Notes: generated by a model from the sequence alone, not told the origin. A stretch of 64,000 bases of DNA from CAIWHR01 sp039931775 (GCA_039931775.1 JBDTRG010000121.1:32499-96498); one strand, 5' to 3'; counted from the first letter of the stretch, positions 1 through 9,153 are shown. A program made the numbers and translations.

Positions 1-1628
1 ACCAGGTGCTCTCGACGATTGTCGCCGGGCTCCCGATCATCGTGCTGCTGGGAAGCCTCGCGTTCTTTCACATCAAGGCGCACTGGGCCGCGATTTTCGG
101 ATTGATCGTCGCGTTGGCGGTTGCGGTATTCGTCTACGGAATGCCGGCGGGCATGGCCGGTAAGTCGGCGCTTTACGGCGCGCTGTTCGGACTGCTACCG
201 ATCGGCTGGATCGTCCTCAACGTCATATTCATGTATCAGTTGACGAACGACGCCGGGCTTTTCGACGTGCTGCAGAAGAGCATCACCGGCGTCACGACCG
301 ACCGTCGCCTCCAGCTGCTTCTGGTCGCCTTCTGCTTCGGTGCATTTTTCGAGGGTGCTGCGGGCTTCGGGACACCGGTCGCCGTGACCGCGGCGATCAT
401 GATGGGACTGGGATTCAAGCCGCTCGCCGCGGCGGGGCTCTCGCTCATCGCCAATACCGCGCCGGTCGCTTTCGGCGCGCTGGGCACGCCGATCGTGGTG
501 CTGGCCGCCGTCACGGGGCTCGACCTGCAGGCGTTAAGCTCGATGGTCGGCCGGCAGTTGCCGTTCTTCTCCGTGCTGGTGCCGTTCTGGCTGATCTGGG
601 CCTTCGTCGGCTTCCGGCGCATGATCGAGATTTGGCCAGCGATCCTGGTCGCGGGTGTGTCGTTCGCGGTGCCGCAGTTCCTGGTGTCGAACTATCACGG
701 GCCGTGGCTCGTCGACGTGGTCGCCGCGATCTGCTCGATGGGCGCGCTGACGCTGTTCCTCAAGGTCTGGCATCCGAAGCAGGTGTGGACCAGCACGTCG
801 CGCGACGGCGCGACGATGTCGTATGCCGACGCCGAGGCGGGCGCAGTGCGCCACGGCTTCTCGCGCGCGCAGATCGTCAAGGCGTGGACGCCGTGGGTGA
901 TCCTGAGCGTGCTGGTCTTCCTCTGGGGGCTACCGCAAATGAAAGCGCTGCTCAACGACATCTCGGCCCCCAAATTCCCGATCGACGGCCTGCACAACCT
1001 GGTGGTGCGCATGCCGCCCATCGTCGCGAAACCCACCCCGGAAGCCGCCGTCTACGTGCTCAACTGGCTGTCGGCCACCGGCTCGGGCATCCTGATCGCG
1101 GCAATCATCGCGGGACTGGTGATGGGAATCTCGATTCCGAAAATGGCGCAAACCTACGGCAGGACGCTGAAGCTCGTCCGATTCTCGCTGCTGACGATCG
1201 CCGCGATGCTGGCGCTTGGCTTCACGACCAAGGGAGCGGGACTCGACTCGACGCTCGGGCTCGCATTCGCCCACGCCGGCTGGATGTATCCGTTCTTCGG
1301 CGCGATGCTGGGCTGGCTCGGCGTGGCGCTGACCGGCTCCGACACGTCGTCCAACGTGCTGTTCGGTGGACTGCAGAAGGTCTCGGCCGAGCAGCTCGGC
1401 CTGTCGCCGGTGCTGATGGCGGCCGCCAACAGCTCGGGCGGCGTGATGGGCAAGATGATCGACGCACAGAGCATCGTTGTCGCGTCGACCGCCACGCAGT
1501 GGTACGGCCACGAAGGCGACATCCTCCGCTACGTCTTCTTCCACAGCCTCGCGCTGGCCGCGCTGATGGGTCTGCTGATCATGGCTCAGGCCTACGTCTA
1601 CCCGTTCACGGCGCTGGTCGTGCACTGA
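1..1628 (+). CDS. lldP: L-lactate permease (5' end cut by window)
   Basis: Inner-membrane lactate/glycolate permease of the LctP family, importing lactate for the dehydrogenases encoded just downstream. The 541 visible residues align along the family from the first membrane helix on and are almost all hydrophobic helices; the family signatures EGAAGFGTPVA (about residues 112-122) and NTAPVAFGALG are intact, as is the C-terminal GSDTSSNVLFG. A GTG at 6 is possible, but the frame is open to the window edge and the family normally has about 10-20 further N-terminal residues, so the true start is probably upstream. Twenty-five bases separate it from dld-II, and the order matches the known lldP-dld-lldEFG cluster of Shewanella. 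Confidence 0.93.
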   Translation, partial: QVLSTIVAGLPIIVLLGSLAFFHIKAHWAAIFGLIVALAVAVFVYGMPAGMAGKSALYGALFGLLPIGWIVLNVIFMYQLTNDAGLFDVLQKSITGVTTDRRLQLLLVAFCFGAFFEGAAGFGTPVAVTAAIMMGLGFKPLAAAGLSLIANTAPVAFGALGTPIVVLAAVTGLDLQALSSMVGRQLPFFSVLVPFWLIWAFVGFRRMIEIWPAILVAGVSFAVPQFLVSNYHGPWLVDVVAAICSMGALTLFLKVWHPKQVWTSTSRDGATMSYADAEAGAVRHGFSRAQIVKAWTPWVILSVLVFLWGLPQMKALLNDISAPKFPIDGLHNLVVRMPPIVAKPTPEAAVYVLNWLSATGSGILIAAIIAGLVMGISIPKMAQTYGRTLKLVRFSLLTIAAMLALGFTTKGAGLDSTLGLAFAHAGWMYPFFGAMLGWLGVALTGSDTSSNVLFGGLQKVSAEQLGLSPVLMAAANSSGGVMGKMIDAQSIVVASTATQWYGHEGDILRYVFFHSLALAALMGLLIMAQAYVYPFTALVVH

Positions 1629-1653
1629 GCGCGAACCCAGCGGACGCGCCACC

Positions 1654-4566
1654 GTGCCGGCCATTCGCAGAGCGGACGCCCTGGCGTCGCTGCCTCCGCC
1701 CTACGACCTCCTCGCGCGCGAGGTCGCGGCGTTCATTCCCGGCGAGCGGCTGGTCACCGACCCGCTGCGCCTGGTGACCTGGGGTACCGACGCGAGCTTC
1801 TACCGGCTCGTCCCCGCGATCGTGGTCGTGGTCGAGAGCGAGGACGAAGTGAGGCGGCTGCTGGCGGCCTGTGCACATCGCGGAACCCCGGTCACCTTCC
1901 GCGCCGCGGGCACCAGCCTGTCGGGCCAGGCGATCACCGACTCCGTGCTGGTGATGCTCGGCGACCACTGGCGCGGCTGCCACATCGAAACGGACGCCGC
2001 ATCGATCGCGCTGCAGCCGGGCGTGATCGGTGCAGCCGCGAACCGGAAGCTCGCCCCATTCGGTCGCAAGATCGGTCCCGACCCGGCGTCGATCGACGCG
2101 GCGATGGTGGGCGGCATCGCCGCGAACAACGCGAGCGGCATGTGCTGTGGCACCGCGCAGAACAGCTATCACACGCTCAAAGGGCTGCGCGTCGTCCTGG
2201 CCGACGGCACGGTGCTCGACACGCGCGACGCCGCGAGTCGCGCGGCGTTCACGGCCCAACGGCCGGATCTCGTCCGTGGCTTGGACACATTGGCGCGCGG
2301 CGCGCGAGACAACGCGGCGCTCGCGGCGCGCATCCGCCACAAGTTCCGGCTGAAGAACACGACGGGATACAGCCTGAACGCACTCGTCGACTTCGACGAT
2401 CCGATCGATATTCTCGCCCACCTGATGATCGGCTCCGAAGGCACGCTCGGATTCATCAGCGAAATCACGTACCGCACCGTCCCCGAGTACGCCGACAAGG
2501 CGAGCGCGCTGATCCTGTTCGACGAGCTCGAAACGGCGTGCCAGGCCGTAGCGGCATTGAAGAGCACCCCCGTCGCAGCGGTCGAGCTCGCCGATCGCGC
2601 GGCGTTGCGCTCGGTCGAGGGCAAGCCGGGCCTCCCGGAGGCGATCGGCACGCTCGGCCCCCGCGGCGCGGCGCTGCTCGTCGAAACGCGCGCTGCGGAC
2701 CCGCGCTCGCTCGCCCTCCAGGTGCGCGAGATCGAAGCGGCGCTTTCCGGCATCGCCACGTCCGGTGAGGTGCGATTCTCGACGGATGCGCTGGAATGCG
2801 CGAGACTCTGGAACGTACGCAAGGGCATGTTCCCTTCCGTCGGCGCCATGCGCAAGGTTGGCACCACGGTGATCATCGAGGACGTCGCGTTTCCCGTGCC
2901 TCGGCTGGCCGAGGCGACGCTCGACCTGCAACGGCTGCTGGCGGTCCACGGTTATCCCGACGCGATCATCTTCGGCCACGCGCTCGAGGGCAACCTGCAT
3001 TTCGTGTTCACGCAGGACTTCAATGCAGCAGCCGAGGTCGAGCGTTACCGCGGTTTCATGGAAGCGCTGTGTCCGCTGGTCGTCGGCAAGTACGACGGGT
3101 CGCTCAAGGCCGAGCACGGGACCGGGCGGAACATCGCGCCGTTCGTCGAGATGGAATGGGGCGCCGACGCCTACCGGCTGATGCGCGAGATCAAGCGGCT
3201 CTTCGACCCGGACGGACTCCTCAACCCGGGCGTGATCCTGAACGACGATCCGAACGCCCACATAAAGCACCTGAAGCCGATGCCGCAATGCGATCCGATC
3301 GTCGATCAATGCATCGAATGCGGCTTCTGCGAGCCCAAGTGCCCGTCCCGCGGATTGACGCTGTCGCCCCGCCAGCGCATCGTGGGATGGCGGGAGATCA
3401 CCCGGCTCGACCGCGACGGCGGGAACCCCGCGCGCGCCGCCGCGCTGCATCGCCTCTACGACTATCACGGCATCGAAACCTGTGCGGCGTGCGGGCTGTG
3501 CGCGACGGCGTGCCCGGTCGGGATCGAGACGGGGCTGCTCATCAAGGCGCTGCGCTCGCGCCGCGCCGGACCGGTCGAACAGCGCATCGCCACCGCGGTT
3601 GCCGGCCACTACGGCGCAGCGACCGCGTGCGTTCGCGCCGGCCTCGCCGTCGCCGATATGCTGCACGGAGTCGCCGGAACGAAAACGATGCAGCGCGCGC
3701 TCGACGGCATCCGAAAGGCGTCGGGCGGACGGATTCCGAAATGGTCGCCCGCCCTCCCCCGCGCAGTCAGCTTCACCCCTCGGCGATCGGCGCCTCCGCC
3801 GGGCGCACGACGCATCGTCTACTTCCCGAGTTGCGCGGCGCGCAACATGGGTGCGCAACGCGGCGACGATGATACGGAGGCGCTGCCGGTCACCGCCGAG
3901 CGCCTGTTCGCCAAGGCGGGATTCGAGGTCGCCTACCCGGAAGGGCTCGACGGGCTGTGCTGCGGGCAGCCGTTCGAGAGCAAGGGGTACTTTGTCGCGG
4001 CGGACGCCAAATCTGCGGAGCTCGAGGCCGCGCTGCGCGCGGCCGGCGGCGGGGGAGACACGCCGCTCGTATTCGACACCAGCCCTTGCGCATACCGGAT
4101 GAAACGCTACCTCGCCGGGCGGCTCGGCGTCAGCGACGGCATCGACTTCCTCCACGACGAGGTGCTGCCGCGCGTCGCGATCGAACGCCGGTCCGAAACG
4201 GTGGCGATCCATCCGGTGTGCAGCACGCGCAAGATGGGTGGCGTCGAAAGACTGGCGGCGATCGCCGCCCGTTGCAGCAGCGACGTCGTCAGCGTCGAGG
4301 CGGTGCTCTGCTGCGGCTTTGCGGGCGACAAGGGGTTCAACCGGCCCGAGCTCAACGATCATGCGCTGCGCCACCTCAAGGATTCGCTGCCCGCCGGCTG
4401 CGCGAGCGGCTATTCGTCGTCACGCACCTGCGAGATCGGGTTGTCCGAGCACGCGGGCATTCCCTACCGGTCGATCATCCGGCTGGTCGACGCCTGCGCG
4501 AGCCCCCTGTCGCCGTTGGCTGCGCCGCGTGTATCCAACCCCTTGCCTGAGGGACCGCGCCCATGA
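1654..4566 (+). CDS. dld-II: FAD- and Fe-S-binding D-lactate dehydrogenase (Dld-II type)
   Basis: Membrane-associated D-2-hydroxyacid dehydrogenase expected to oxidise D-lactate to pyruvate and pass electrons to the quinone pool. Its 970 residues carry an N-terminal PCMH FAD-binding domain, an FAD-oxidase C domain, two ferredoxin-like clusters (CIECGFCEPKCP near residue 551 and CAACGLCATACP near 608) and a C-terminal CCG domain (CCGQP near 768, CCGFAG near 886). The start is a GTG 25 bases after lldP; its TGA overlaps the ATG of lldE, which indicates translational coupling. Related enzymes act on D-2-hydroxyglutarate, but the position between lldP and lldE favours D-lactate. Confidence 0.92.
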   Translation: MPAIRRADALASLPPPYDLLAREVAAFIPGERLVTDPLRLVTWGTDASFYRLVPAIVVVVESEDEVRRLLAACAHRGTPVTFRAAGTSLSGQAITDSVLVMLGDHWRGCHIETDAASIALQPGVIGAAANRKLAPFGRKIGPDPASIDAAMVGGIAANNASGMCCGTAQNSYHTLKGLRVVLADGTVLDTRDAASRAAFTAQRPDLVRGLDTLARGARDNAALAARIRHKFRLKNTTGYSLNALVDFDDPIDILAHLMIGSEGTLGFISEITYRTVPEYADKASALILFDELETACQAVAALKSTPVAAVELADRAALRSVEGKPGLPEAIGTLGPRGAALLVETRAADPRSLALQVREIEAALSGIATSGEVRFSTDALECARLWNVRKGMFPSVGAMRKVGTTVIIEDVAFPVPRLAEATLDLQRLLAVHGYPDAIIFGHALEGNLHFVFTQDFNAAAEVERYRGFMEALCPLVVGKYDGSLKAEHGTGRNIAPFVEMEWGADAYRLMREIKRLFDPDGLLNPGVILNDDPNAHIKHLKPMPQCDPIVDQCIECGFCEPKCPSRGLTLSPRQRIVGWREITRLDRDGGNPARAAALHRLYDYHGIETCAACGLCATACPVGIETGLLIKALRSRRAGPVEQRIATAVAGHYGAATACVRAGLAVADMLHGVAGTKTMQRALDGIRKASGGRIPKWSPALPRAVSFTPRRSAPPPGARRIVYFPSCAARNMGAQRGDDDTEALPVTAERLFAKAGFEVAYPEGLDGLCCGQPFESKGYFVAADAKSAELEAALRAAGGGGDTPLVFDTSPCAYRMKRYLAGRLGVSDGIDFLHDEVLPRVAIERRSETVAIHPVCSTRKMGGVERLAAIAARCSSDVVSVEAVLCCGFAGDKGFNRPELNDHALRHLKDSLPAGCASGYSSSRTCEIGLSEHAGIPYRSIIRLVDACASPLSPLAAPRVSNPLPEGPRP

Positions 4567-5306
4567 AGGTCGGCCTGTTCATCCCCTGCTACGTCGACGC
4601 GTTCTTTCCCGAGGTCGGCATCGCGACGCTCGAATTGCTCGAGCGGCTTGGCGTCGAAGTCGTCTACCCGCTCGATCAGACTTGCTGCGGGCAGCCGATG
4701 GCGAACAGCGGCTGCCAGGAGGATGCCGCCGGCGCCGAAGCGCTGTTCGTGAAGAACTTCGCACCGTTCGACTACATCGTCGGGCCTTCGGGAAGCTGCA
4801 TCCACCACGTTCGCGAGAACCTGACCGCGATACACCAAACCCCCGACGTGGTCCGGGTCCGAAGCAACGCGCTCGAGCTCGTTGAATTCCTGCACGACGT
4901 GGTCGGTGTTCGCGAATTCCCGTGGGCCGAATTTCCGCACGCGGTTGGGCTGCACAACGGCTGCGCGTCACTGCGCGCGCTCAAGACCGCGAAGATGTCG
5001 GAGATCGACGAGCCGTTCTTCTCCAAGCCGCTCGATCTCCTGTCGAAGGTCAAGGGAATCCGATTCGTCGCGCCGCGGCGGCCCGACGAATGCTGCGGCT
5101 TCGGCGGCACGTTTTCGGTGTTCGAGGAGCCGGTATCGGCGAAGATGGGCTACGACAAGGTGGCCGACCACATGAGCGCCGGCGCCGAGTACATCGTGTC
5201 GGCCGACATGTCGTGCATCATGCACCAGCGCGGATGCGCGGAGCGGATGGGCGTGCCGATCAAGTTCATCCATATAGCGCAAGTTCTTAACGGCGCGCGG
5301 AAATGA
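4563..5306 (+). CDS. lldE: L-lactate dehydrogenase complex protein LldE
   Basis: Subunit of the three-part LldEFG (LutABC, YkgEFG) iron-sulfur L-lactate dehydrogenase, which oxidises L-lactate to pyruvate at the cytoplasmic membrane. The 247 residues contain the two CCG motifs of the family, TCCGQPMAN near residue 40 and ECCGFGGTFS near 176, which bind Fe-S or interact with quinone-linked partners in this family. The ATG overlaps the dld-II stop as ATGA, and its own stop overlaps lldF the same way. Confidence 0.95.
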   Translation: MKVGLFIPCYVDAFFPEVGIATLELLERLGVEVVYPLDQTCCGQPMANSGCQEDAAGAEALFVKNFAPFDYIVGPSGSCIHHVRENLTAIHQTPDVVRVRSNALELVEFLHDVVGVREFPWAEFPHAVGLHNGCASLRALKTAKMSEIDEPFFSKPLDLLSKVKGIRFVAPRRPDECCGFGGTFSVFEEPVSAKMGYDKVADHMSAGAEYIVSADMSCIMHQRGCAERMGVPIKFIHIAQVLNGARK

Positions 5307-6697
5307 GCATGAAGCGCATCGACCATGCCGAGGCCTCGTCCAAATTCATCAAGGCGAAGGACCACCTCGACTTCCACGACAAGCGGCTCTGGGACCTGCG
5401 CACGAAGCGCGACCGGGAAGCGGAGGGCATGCCCGAATGGGAGGACCTGCGGGCGCTGGCCTCCGCGATCAAGGAGCACACGCTGACGCACCTCGCCGAT
5501 TACCTCGAGGAGTTCGAGCGCAACGCCATCGCCAATGGCGCGCAGGTTCACTGGGCAAAGGACGCGGCCGAGCACAACCAGATCGTCGTCGACATCATGC
5601 GGTCCCGCGGCGCGCGGACGCTCGTCAAGGCCAAGTCGATGCTCACCGACGAATGCGACATGCGGCCGTTCCTCGAGAATCGCGGCATCGAGGTGATGGA
5701 GACCGATCTCGGTGAACGCATCCAGCAGCTCGACGACGAGCCGCCGAGCCACATCGTCGTGCCGGCCGTCCACAAGCTCCGGGGAGACGTCGCCCGCGTC
5801 TTTTCGGAAACGATCGGCACCGACGCGAAGAACAGCGACGTCCATTACCTCGCTGAAAGCCAGCGCCAGCACACGCGGCCGTATTTCCTGAGGGCCGACG
5901 CGGGCATGACCGGGGCCAACTTTGCCGTGGCCGAGACGGGCACCGTGGTCGTCTGCACCAACGAGGGCAACGCCGATTTGAGCGTTCACCTGCCGAAGCT
6001 CTACATCGCATCGATCGGCATCGAAAAGGTCATACCGAAGATCGAGCATCTTGGCGTGTTCGTGCGGATGCTGTCGAGAAGCGCCCTCGGCTCGCCGATC
6101 ACGCAGTTGACGTCGCACTTCCGCGCGCCGCGCGACGGCACCGAAATGCACATCGTGCTGGTCGACAACGGGCGCTCGGAGCGGCTCGGCATGCCGGACT
6201 TCTGGTACTCGCTCAAATGCATCCGCTGCGGCGCGTGCATGAATACCTGCCCGGTCTATCGCAGAAGCGGCGGCCTTTCCTACGGCGCGACGTATTCCGG
6301 GCCGATCGGCGTGATCATCGACCCGACGTTCAACCTGCGCAAATACAGTTCGCTGCCATTCGCCTCGACGCTGAACGGCAGTTGCACCAGCGTGTGCCCG
6401 GTCAAGATCAACATCCACGAGCAGATCTACAAGTGGCGCCAGATCATCGCCGAGCGCCACCAGCTGCCATTCGTCAAGAAGGAGGCGATGCAGATCGCCG
6501 GCAAGATCCTCGCGAATCCCAGGATGTACCGCGCAGCGGTTGGCACCGCGGGAACCGGCATCGACCTCCTGCCGCGGTTCATGATGTACAACAAGCTGAA
6601 CGCATGGGGCAAGCAGCGCGAAGTCCCCAAGGCGCCGGATAAGACGTTCCGGCAGTGGTATCTGGAAAACCGGGCGAAGAAACGGGGGAAGCGATGA
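5303..6697 (+). CDS. lldF: L-lactate dehydrogenase iron-sulfur subunit LldF
   Basis: Central Fe-S subunit of LldEFG. The 464 residues comprise an N-terminal LUD (lactate utilisation, DUF162) domain and a C-terminal pair of ferredoxin motifs, CIRCGACMNTCPVYR near residue 306 followed by GSCTSVCPVKI near 360, then a basic tail. Length and motif order are normal for LutB/YkgF. It overlaps lldE and lldG by ATGA at both ends, so the three subunits are probably made in fixed ratio from one mRNA. Confidence 0.95.
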   Translation: MSMKRIDHAEASSKFIKAKDHLDFHDKRLWDLRTKRDREAEGMPEWEDLRALASAIKEHTLTHLADYLEEFERNAIANGAQVHWAKDAAEHNQIVVDIMRSRGARTLVKAKSMLTDECDMRPFLENRGIEVMETDLGERIQQLDDEPPSHIVVPAVHKLRGDVARVFSETIGTDAKNSDVHYLAESQRQHTRPYFLRADAGMTGANFAVAETGTVVVCTNEGNADLSVHLPKLYIASIGIEKVIPKIEHLGVFVRMLSRSALGSPITQLTSHFRAPRDGTEMHIVLVDNGRSERLGMPDFWYSLKCIRCGACMNTCPVYRRSGGLSYGATYSGPIGVIIDPTFNLRKYSSLPFASTLNGSCTSVCPVKINIHEQIYKWRQIIAERHQLPFVKKEAMQIAGKILANPRMYRAAVGTAGTGIDLLPRFMMYNKLNAWGKQREVPKAPDKTFRQWYLENRAKKRGKR

Positions 6698-7278
6698 GCA
6701 GCCGGGACGAAGTCCTTGCGCGGATTCGGAAAAACCAGCCGCCACCGCTCCCGCTCCCGGCGGCGCCGGCATTCGGCGGCCCGGCGGGATCGAAGCTGGA
6801 GCGATTCAAGACGGCGCTCGCCAGGATGGGCGGGAAGCTCGCCGACCCGCCCGCCGACGGCGATCTGGACGGGCTCATCGCGCGGCTCTTTCCCAAGGCC
6901 GGCGTCATCTGCTCGGCGACGCCCGAAGTCGCGGGCAACCGGCGTCTGGATCAGATGCGGCAGCCCGCGGAGTTGGACGACGTCGACGTCGGCATCGTCC
7001 GCGCGGTGTTTGGAGTCGCGGAAACCGGTTCGTTATGGCTGACCGACGCGCAGTTTCGGGTGAACACGCTGGGCTTCCTGGCCCAGCACCTCGTCGCCCT
7101 GCTCGATCCGGCCCGCATCGTCCTCGACATGCATCACGCTTATCGAGAGCGCAGCCAGTTCGACGCCCGATACGGCGTGTTCATGACGGGACCATCTGCG
7201 ACCGCTGACATCGAGGGAATCCTCATACATGGGGCGCAGGGCATCCGCACGCTCACTGTCGTGCTGGCGGCAGCGTGA
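6694..7278 (+). CDS. lldG: L-lactate utilisation protein LldG (LUD domain)
   Basis: Third component of LldEFG; small LUD-domain protein (LutC/YkgG family, 194 residues) without Fe-S motifs. I take the ATG at 6694, which overlaps the lldF stop as ATGA, rather than a start at 6655 that would add 13 residues inside lldF. The family's conserved region around FGVAETGSLWL (near residue 105) and the C-terminal run ending ILIHGAQGIRTLTVVL are present. It is the last gene of the operon; the following genes are on the other strand. Confidence 0.94.
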   Translation: MSSRDEVLARIRKNQPPPLPLPAAPAFGGPAGSKLERFKTALARMGGKLADPPADGDLDGLIARLFPKAGVICSATPEVAGNRRLDQMRQPAELDDVDVGIVRAVFGVAETGSLWLTDAQFRVNTLGFLAQHLVALLDPARIVLDMHHAYRERSQFDARYGVFMTGPSATADIEGILIHGAQGIRTLTVVLAAA

Positions 7279-7330
7279 GCCATCCGCGAAATGCGGGCCG
7301 CGCCGGCACGCCGACGGGATCGGCAGCCGA

Positions 7331-7816
7331 TCAGTAGCGCCCGTGCTGCTTGTAGATGTAGTTGGTGAGTTCCACCGACTGCATCGACAGCCGGCGCTGG
7401 ACCTGGTGCACGGCGCGGATGATGGCGCGCATCACCTTGTAGACGATGTCGGGGCGCGCGGTCAGCAGCGATTCGAGTCTTTCGCGCTCGAGCCCCAGCA
7501 CGCGCGTGTCGCCGCGCGCCACCAGCGACGCGTAATGTTCGGTGCCATCCATGAAGCTCAGCTCGTCCGCGAAATCGCCGGCGCCGATCGTGAAAAACGT
7601 CAGCTCCTCCGGCGTGCCCGCGTTCTTCACCACGCAGAGCAGTCCTTTGACGATCGAATAGAGGTGATTGTCCGCCGCGCCCTCTTCGACGAGGACTTCG
7701 CCGTCGGACAGGTCGCGCAACGTGACGATGTCGGACAGCACGCTGCATTGTTCGTTGGAGAGCTCGGTGGCGAGTCGCGACTGGCGCAGTGCTTCGAGCC
7801 GCTCGGGTGTGGTCAT
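7331..7816 (-). CDS. stand-alone cyclic-nucleotide-binding-like protein
   Basis: Cytoplasmic protein of 161 residues made of a single Crp-type effector domain (jelly-roll pattern EGAADNHLYSIVKGLL, GAGDFADELSFMDGT) followed by a short helix and no helix-turn-helix, so it is unlikely to bind DNA by itself. The phosphate-binding cassette resembles those of cNMP-binding proteins but lacks a clear RxA arginine-alanine pair, so nucleotide binding is uncertain. It lies downstream of the monohaem cytochrome gene on the same strand, separated from it by a strong hairpin. A role in oxygen or redox signalling with that cytochrome is inferred only from position. Confidence 0.75.
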   Translation of the reverse strand: MTTPERLEALRQSRLATELSNEQCSVLSDIVTLRDLSDGEVLVEEGAADNHLYSIVKGLLCVVKNAGTPEELTFFTIGAGDFADELSFMDGTEHYASLVARGDTRVLGLERERLESLLTARPDIVYKVMRAIIRAVHQVQRRLSMQSVELTNYIYKQHGRY

Positions 7817-7861
7817 GATCGGTTGCTCCGGCGTCGCTGCAGGATCGGCGCGGCGTCGAGA

Positions 7862-7889
7862 CGATGAGCCGGCGCATGCCGGCTCGTCG
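7862..7889 (-). terminator. hairpin between cytochrome gene and cNMP-domain gene
   Basis: Inverted repeat with arms 7862-7873 and 7878-7889 (one T-G pair, otherwise perfect, four-base loop GCAT). It begins 24 bases after the stop of the leftward cytochrome gene. No T-run follows in that direction, so it may be an mRNA 3'-end stabiliser or processing site rather than a full intrinsic terminator. Confidence 0.45.
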
Positions 7890-7912
7890 CTCGATGTCGG
7901 GGCGCCACCGCG

Positions 7913-8413
7913 TTACTTCGGCACGTCGCCCGGTTCGGACTTGATCTTGTAGTCGATGCCCTGGTCGGACGGCGAGCTCTGTTTCACAACCTTGATGAAT
8001 CCGTACCCCATTGCCGTATGGCAGCCGTTGCAGTCCTTGATGACCGCGGTGTACGCGACGTCGAAAGCCTTGGCATCCTTCGCCATGATCGCCTTGTTGG
8101 TCGGCGCGAAGGTATTTTCGTAAAAGCCCTGCCACACCTTGTACTCGTCGGGCTTGGTGAGTCGCGCCGGGTTCATCGCGCCGTTCATGTACTTCGACAT
8201 GTAGGCGGCCAGCGCCCAGTTGCCTCCCTTGACCGCCGAGTTCATGTCCTGGAAGCGATCGCCGACTTCGCGCATGGGGACTGCGAACTTCGGTATCGCC
8301 GCCTTCAGATCGTCGATCTGCTTCTGGGTGTCCTGCGCTACGGCCACGGAAACACCGCCGCTCAACACCAACGCGACGGCAATCGCAGCGTTCTTGCACA
8401 ACGTGGTTTTCAT
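7913..8413 (-). CDS. exported monohaem c-type cytochrome
   Basis: Periplasmic cytochrome of 166 residues with an N-terminal signal peptide (charged MKTTLCK, hydrophobic stretch, cleavage near SVAVA-Q) and one haem-binding motif, CNGCH, near residue 133, in a mostly helical protein. The late CxxCH motif recalls cytochrome c' architecture, but I do not assign it to that family firmly. The ATG at 8413 is chosen because it gives a proper signal peptide; the frame is open further upstream. A textbook FNR-dependent promoter precedes it, so expression under low oxygen is likely. A NapC-type cytochrome gene lies directly upstream on the same strand. Confidence 0.85.
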   Translation of the reverse strand: MKTTLCKNAAIAVALVLSGGVSVAVAQDTQKQIDDLKAAIPKFAVPMREVGDRFQDMNSAVKGGNWALAAYMSKYMNGAMNPARLTKPDEYKVWQGFYENTFAPTNKAIMAKDAKAFDVAYTAVIKDCNGCHTAMGYGFIKVVKQSSPSDQGIDYKIKSEPGDVPK

Positions 8414-8474
8414 GCCTGCTCTCCCAATCGAGATCGCCAGACACGCGCGGCGCGCGTGCCGAACCTCCAGGATC

Positions 8475-8516
8475 AAGATACGCCGCGCGTTCGCGGAGCG
8501 GCTTGACGGAGATCAA
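8475..8516 (-). promoter_or_regulatory. FNR-dependent class II promoter for the monohaem cytochrome
   Basis: On the minus strand, 8516-8503 reads TTGATCTCCGTCAA, one base off the FNR consensus TTGAT-N4-ATCAA. A -10 hexamer TATCTT lies at 8480-8475, which predicts a start at 8468. The box centre (8509.5) is then exactly 41.5 bases upstream, the standard class II FNR spacing. The box falls between the end of the NapC-type gene and the cytochrome ATG at 8413. An FNR homologue with all four cluster cysteines is encoded at 9257-10024. Confidence 0.75.
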
Positions 8517-8562
8517 GGCGGGATGCGCTGCTTCCCCCTGCAAATCGCTGACGAACGCGCGC

Positions 8563-9153
8563 CTACTCCTTTGGCGCCGTGTGCGCGATGCCCTTATGGC
8601 AATCGATGCAGGTTCCCTGCTTCTCCAGGACCATCTTGTGCAGCGGCTGCACGAAATCCTTCTGCTTGGCGATGATCTCCGGCGTGAACGCGTGGCAGTA
8701 CTGACAGTTGGCGGAGTTCGTTTCCTTGAATTCCGCCCAGACGTGCTGCGCCATCCGCAGCCGTTCCTTGTTGAACTTCTCCTCGGTCGATATGACGCCG
8801 CGCGCCTCGCCGATCGCGTCCTTGATCCCTGCCTTGGCCTTGTACCAGAGCAGGGCGGGGTAGGCGTGAGGGATGTGGCAGTCGTGACAGCCGGCCTTTA
8901 CACCCTTGGAATTGACCGCATGGATGCTCTCCCGGTATTCCTTGGCGGCCCACTGCATCGAATGGCACGCGCCGCCGCAGAATTCGTTCGTTCCGGTCTG
9001 AGCCACCATCACCTGCGTCGCGATCACGCCGCCCGCGCCGATGACGATCCCCGCGATCGCCAGTGCCAGCACCGACAACGTCGCGCTCGGTTTGGTCAGC
9101 CACGTCCACAACCGCCGCACGGCTCCGCGACCCTCATTTTTCTCGTCCGCCAC
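8563..9153 (-). CDS. NapC/NirT-family tetrahaem cytochrome c (membrane quinol dehydrogenase)
   Basis: Membrane-anchored tetrahaem cytochrome of 196 residues that would take electrons from quinol and pass them to a periplasmic acceptor. One N-terminal membrane helix (about residues 25-50) is followed by four haem sites: CGGACH, CHDCH, CQYCH and CIDCH. The first has three residues between the cysteines and is followed by SM, so the CHxM methionine of NrfH-like proteins is kept. The GTG at 9153 is chosen because GGAGG lies seven bases upstream; the frame is open for 26 more codons. No NapAB, NrfA or NirS partner is in the window, so its acceptor is unknown. Confidence 0.9.
   Translation of the reverse strand: MADEKNEGRGAVRRLWTWLTKPSATLSVLALAIAGIVIGAGGVIATQVMVAQTGTNEFCGGACHSMQWAAKEYRESIHAVNSKGVKAGCHDCHIPHAYPALLWYKAKAGIKDAIGEARGVISTEEKFNKERLRMAQHVWAEFKETNSANCQYCHAFTPEIIAKQKDFVQPLHKMVLEKQGTCIDCHKGIAHTAPKE

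Noticed and set aside
1606..4374. 922-codon open frame opposite dld-II
   Set aside because: Arg/Ala-rich antisense shadow produced by high third-position GC; the plus strand carries an unmistakable dehydrogenase.
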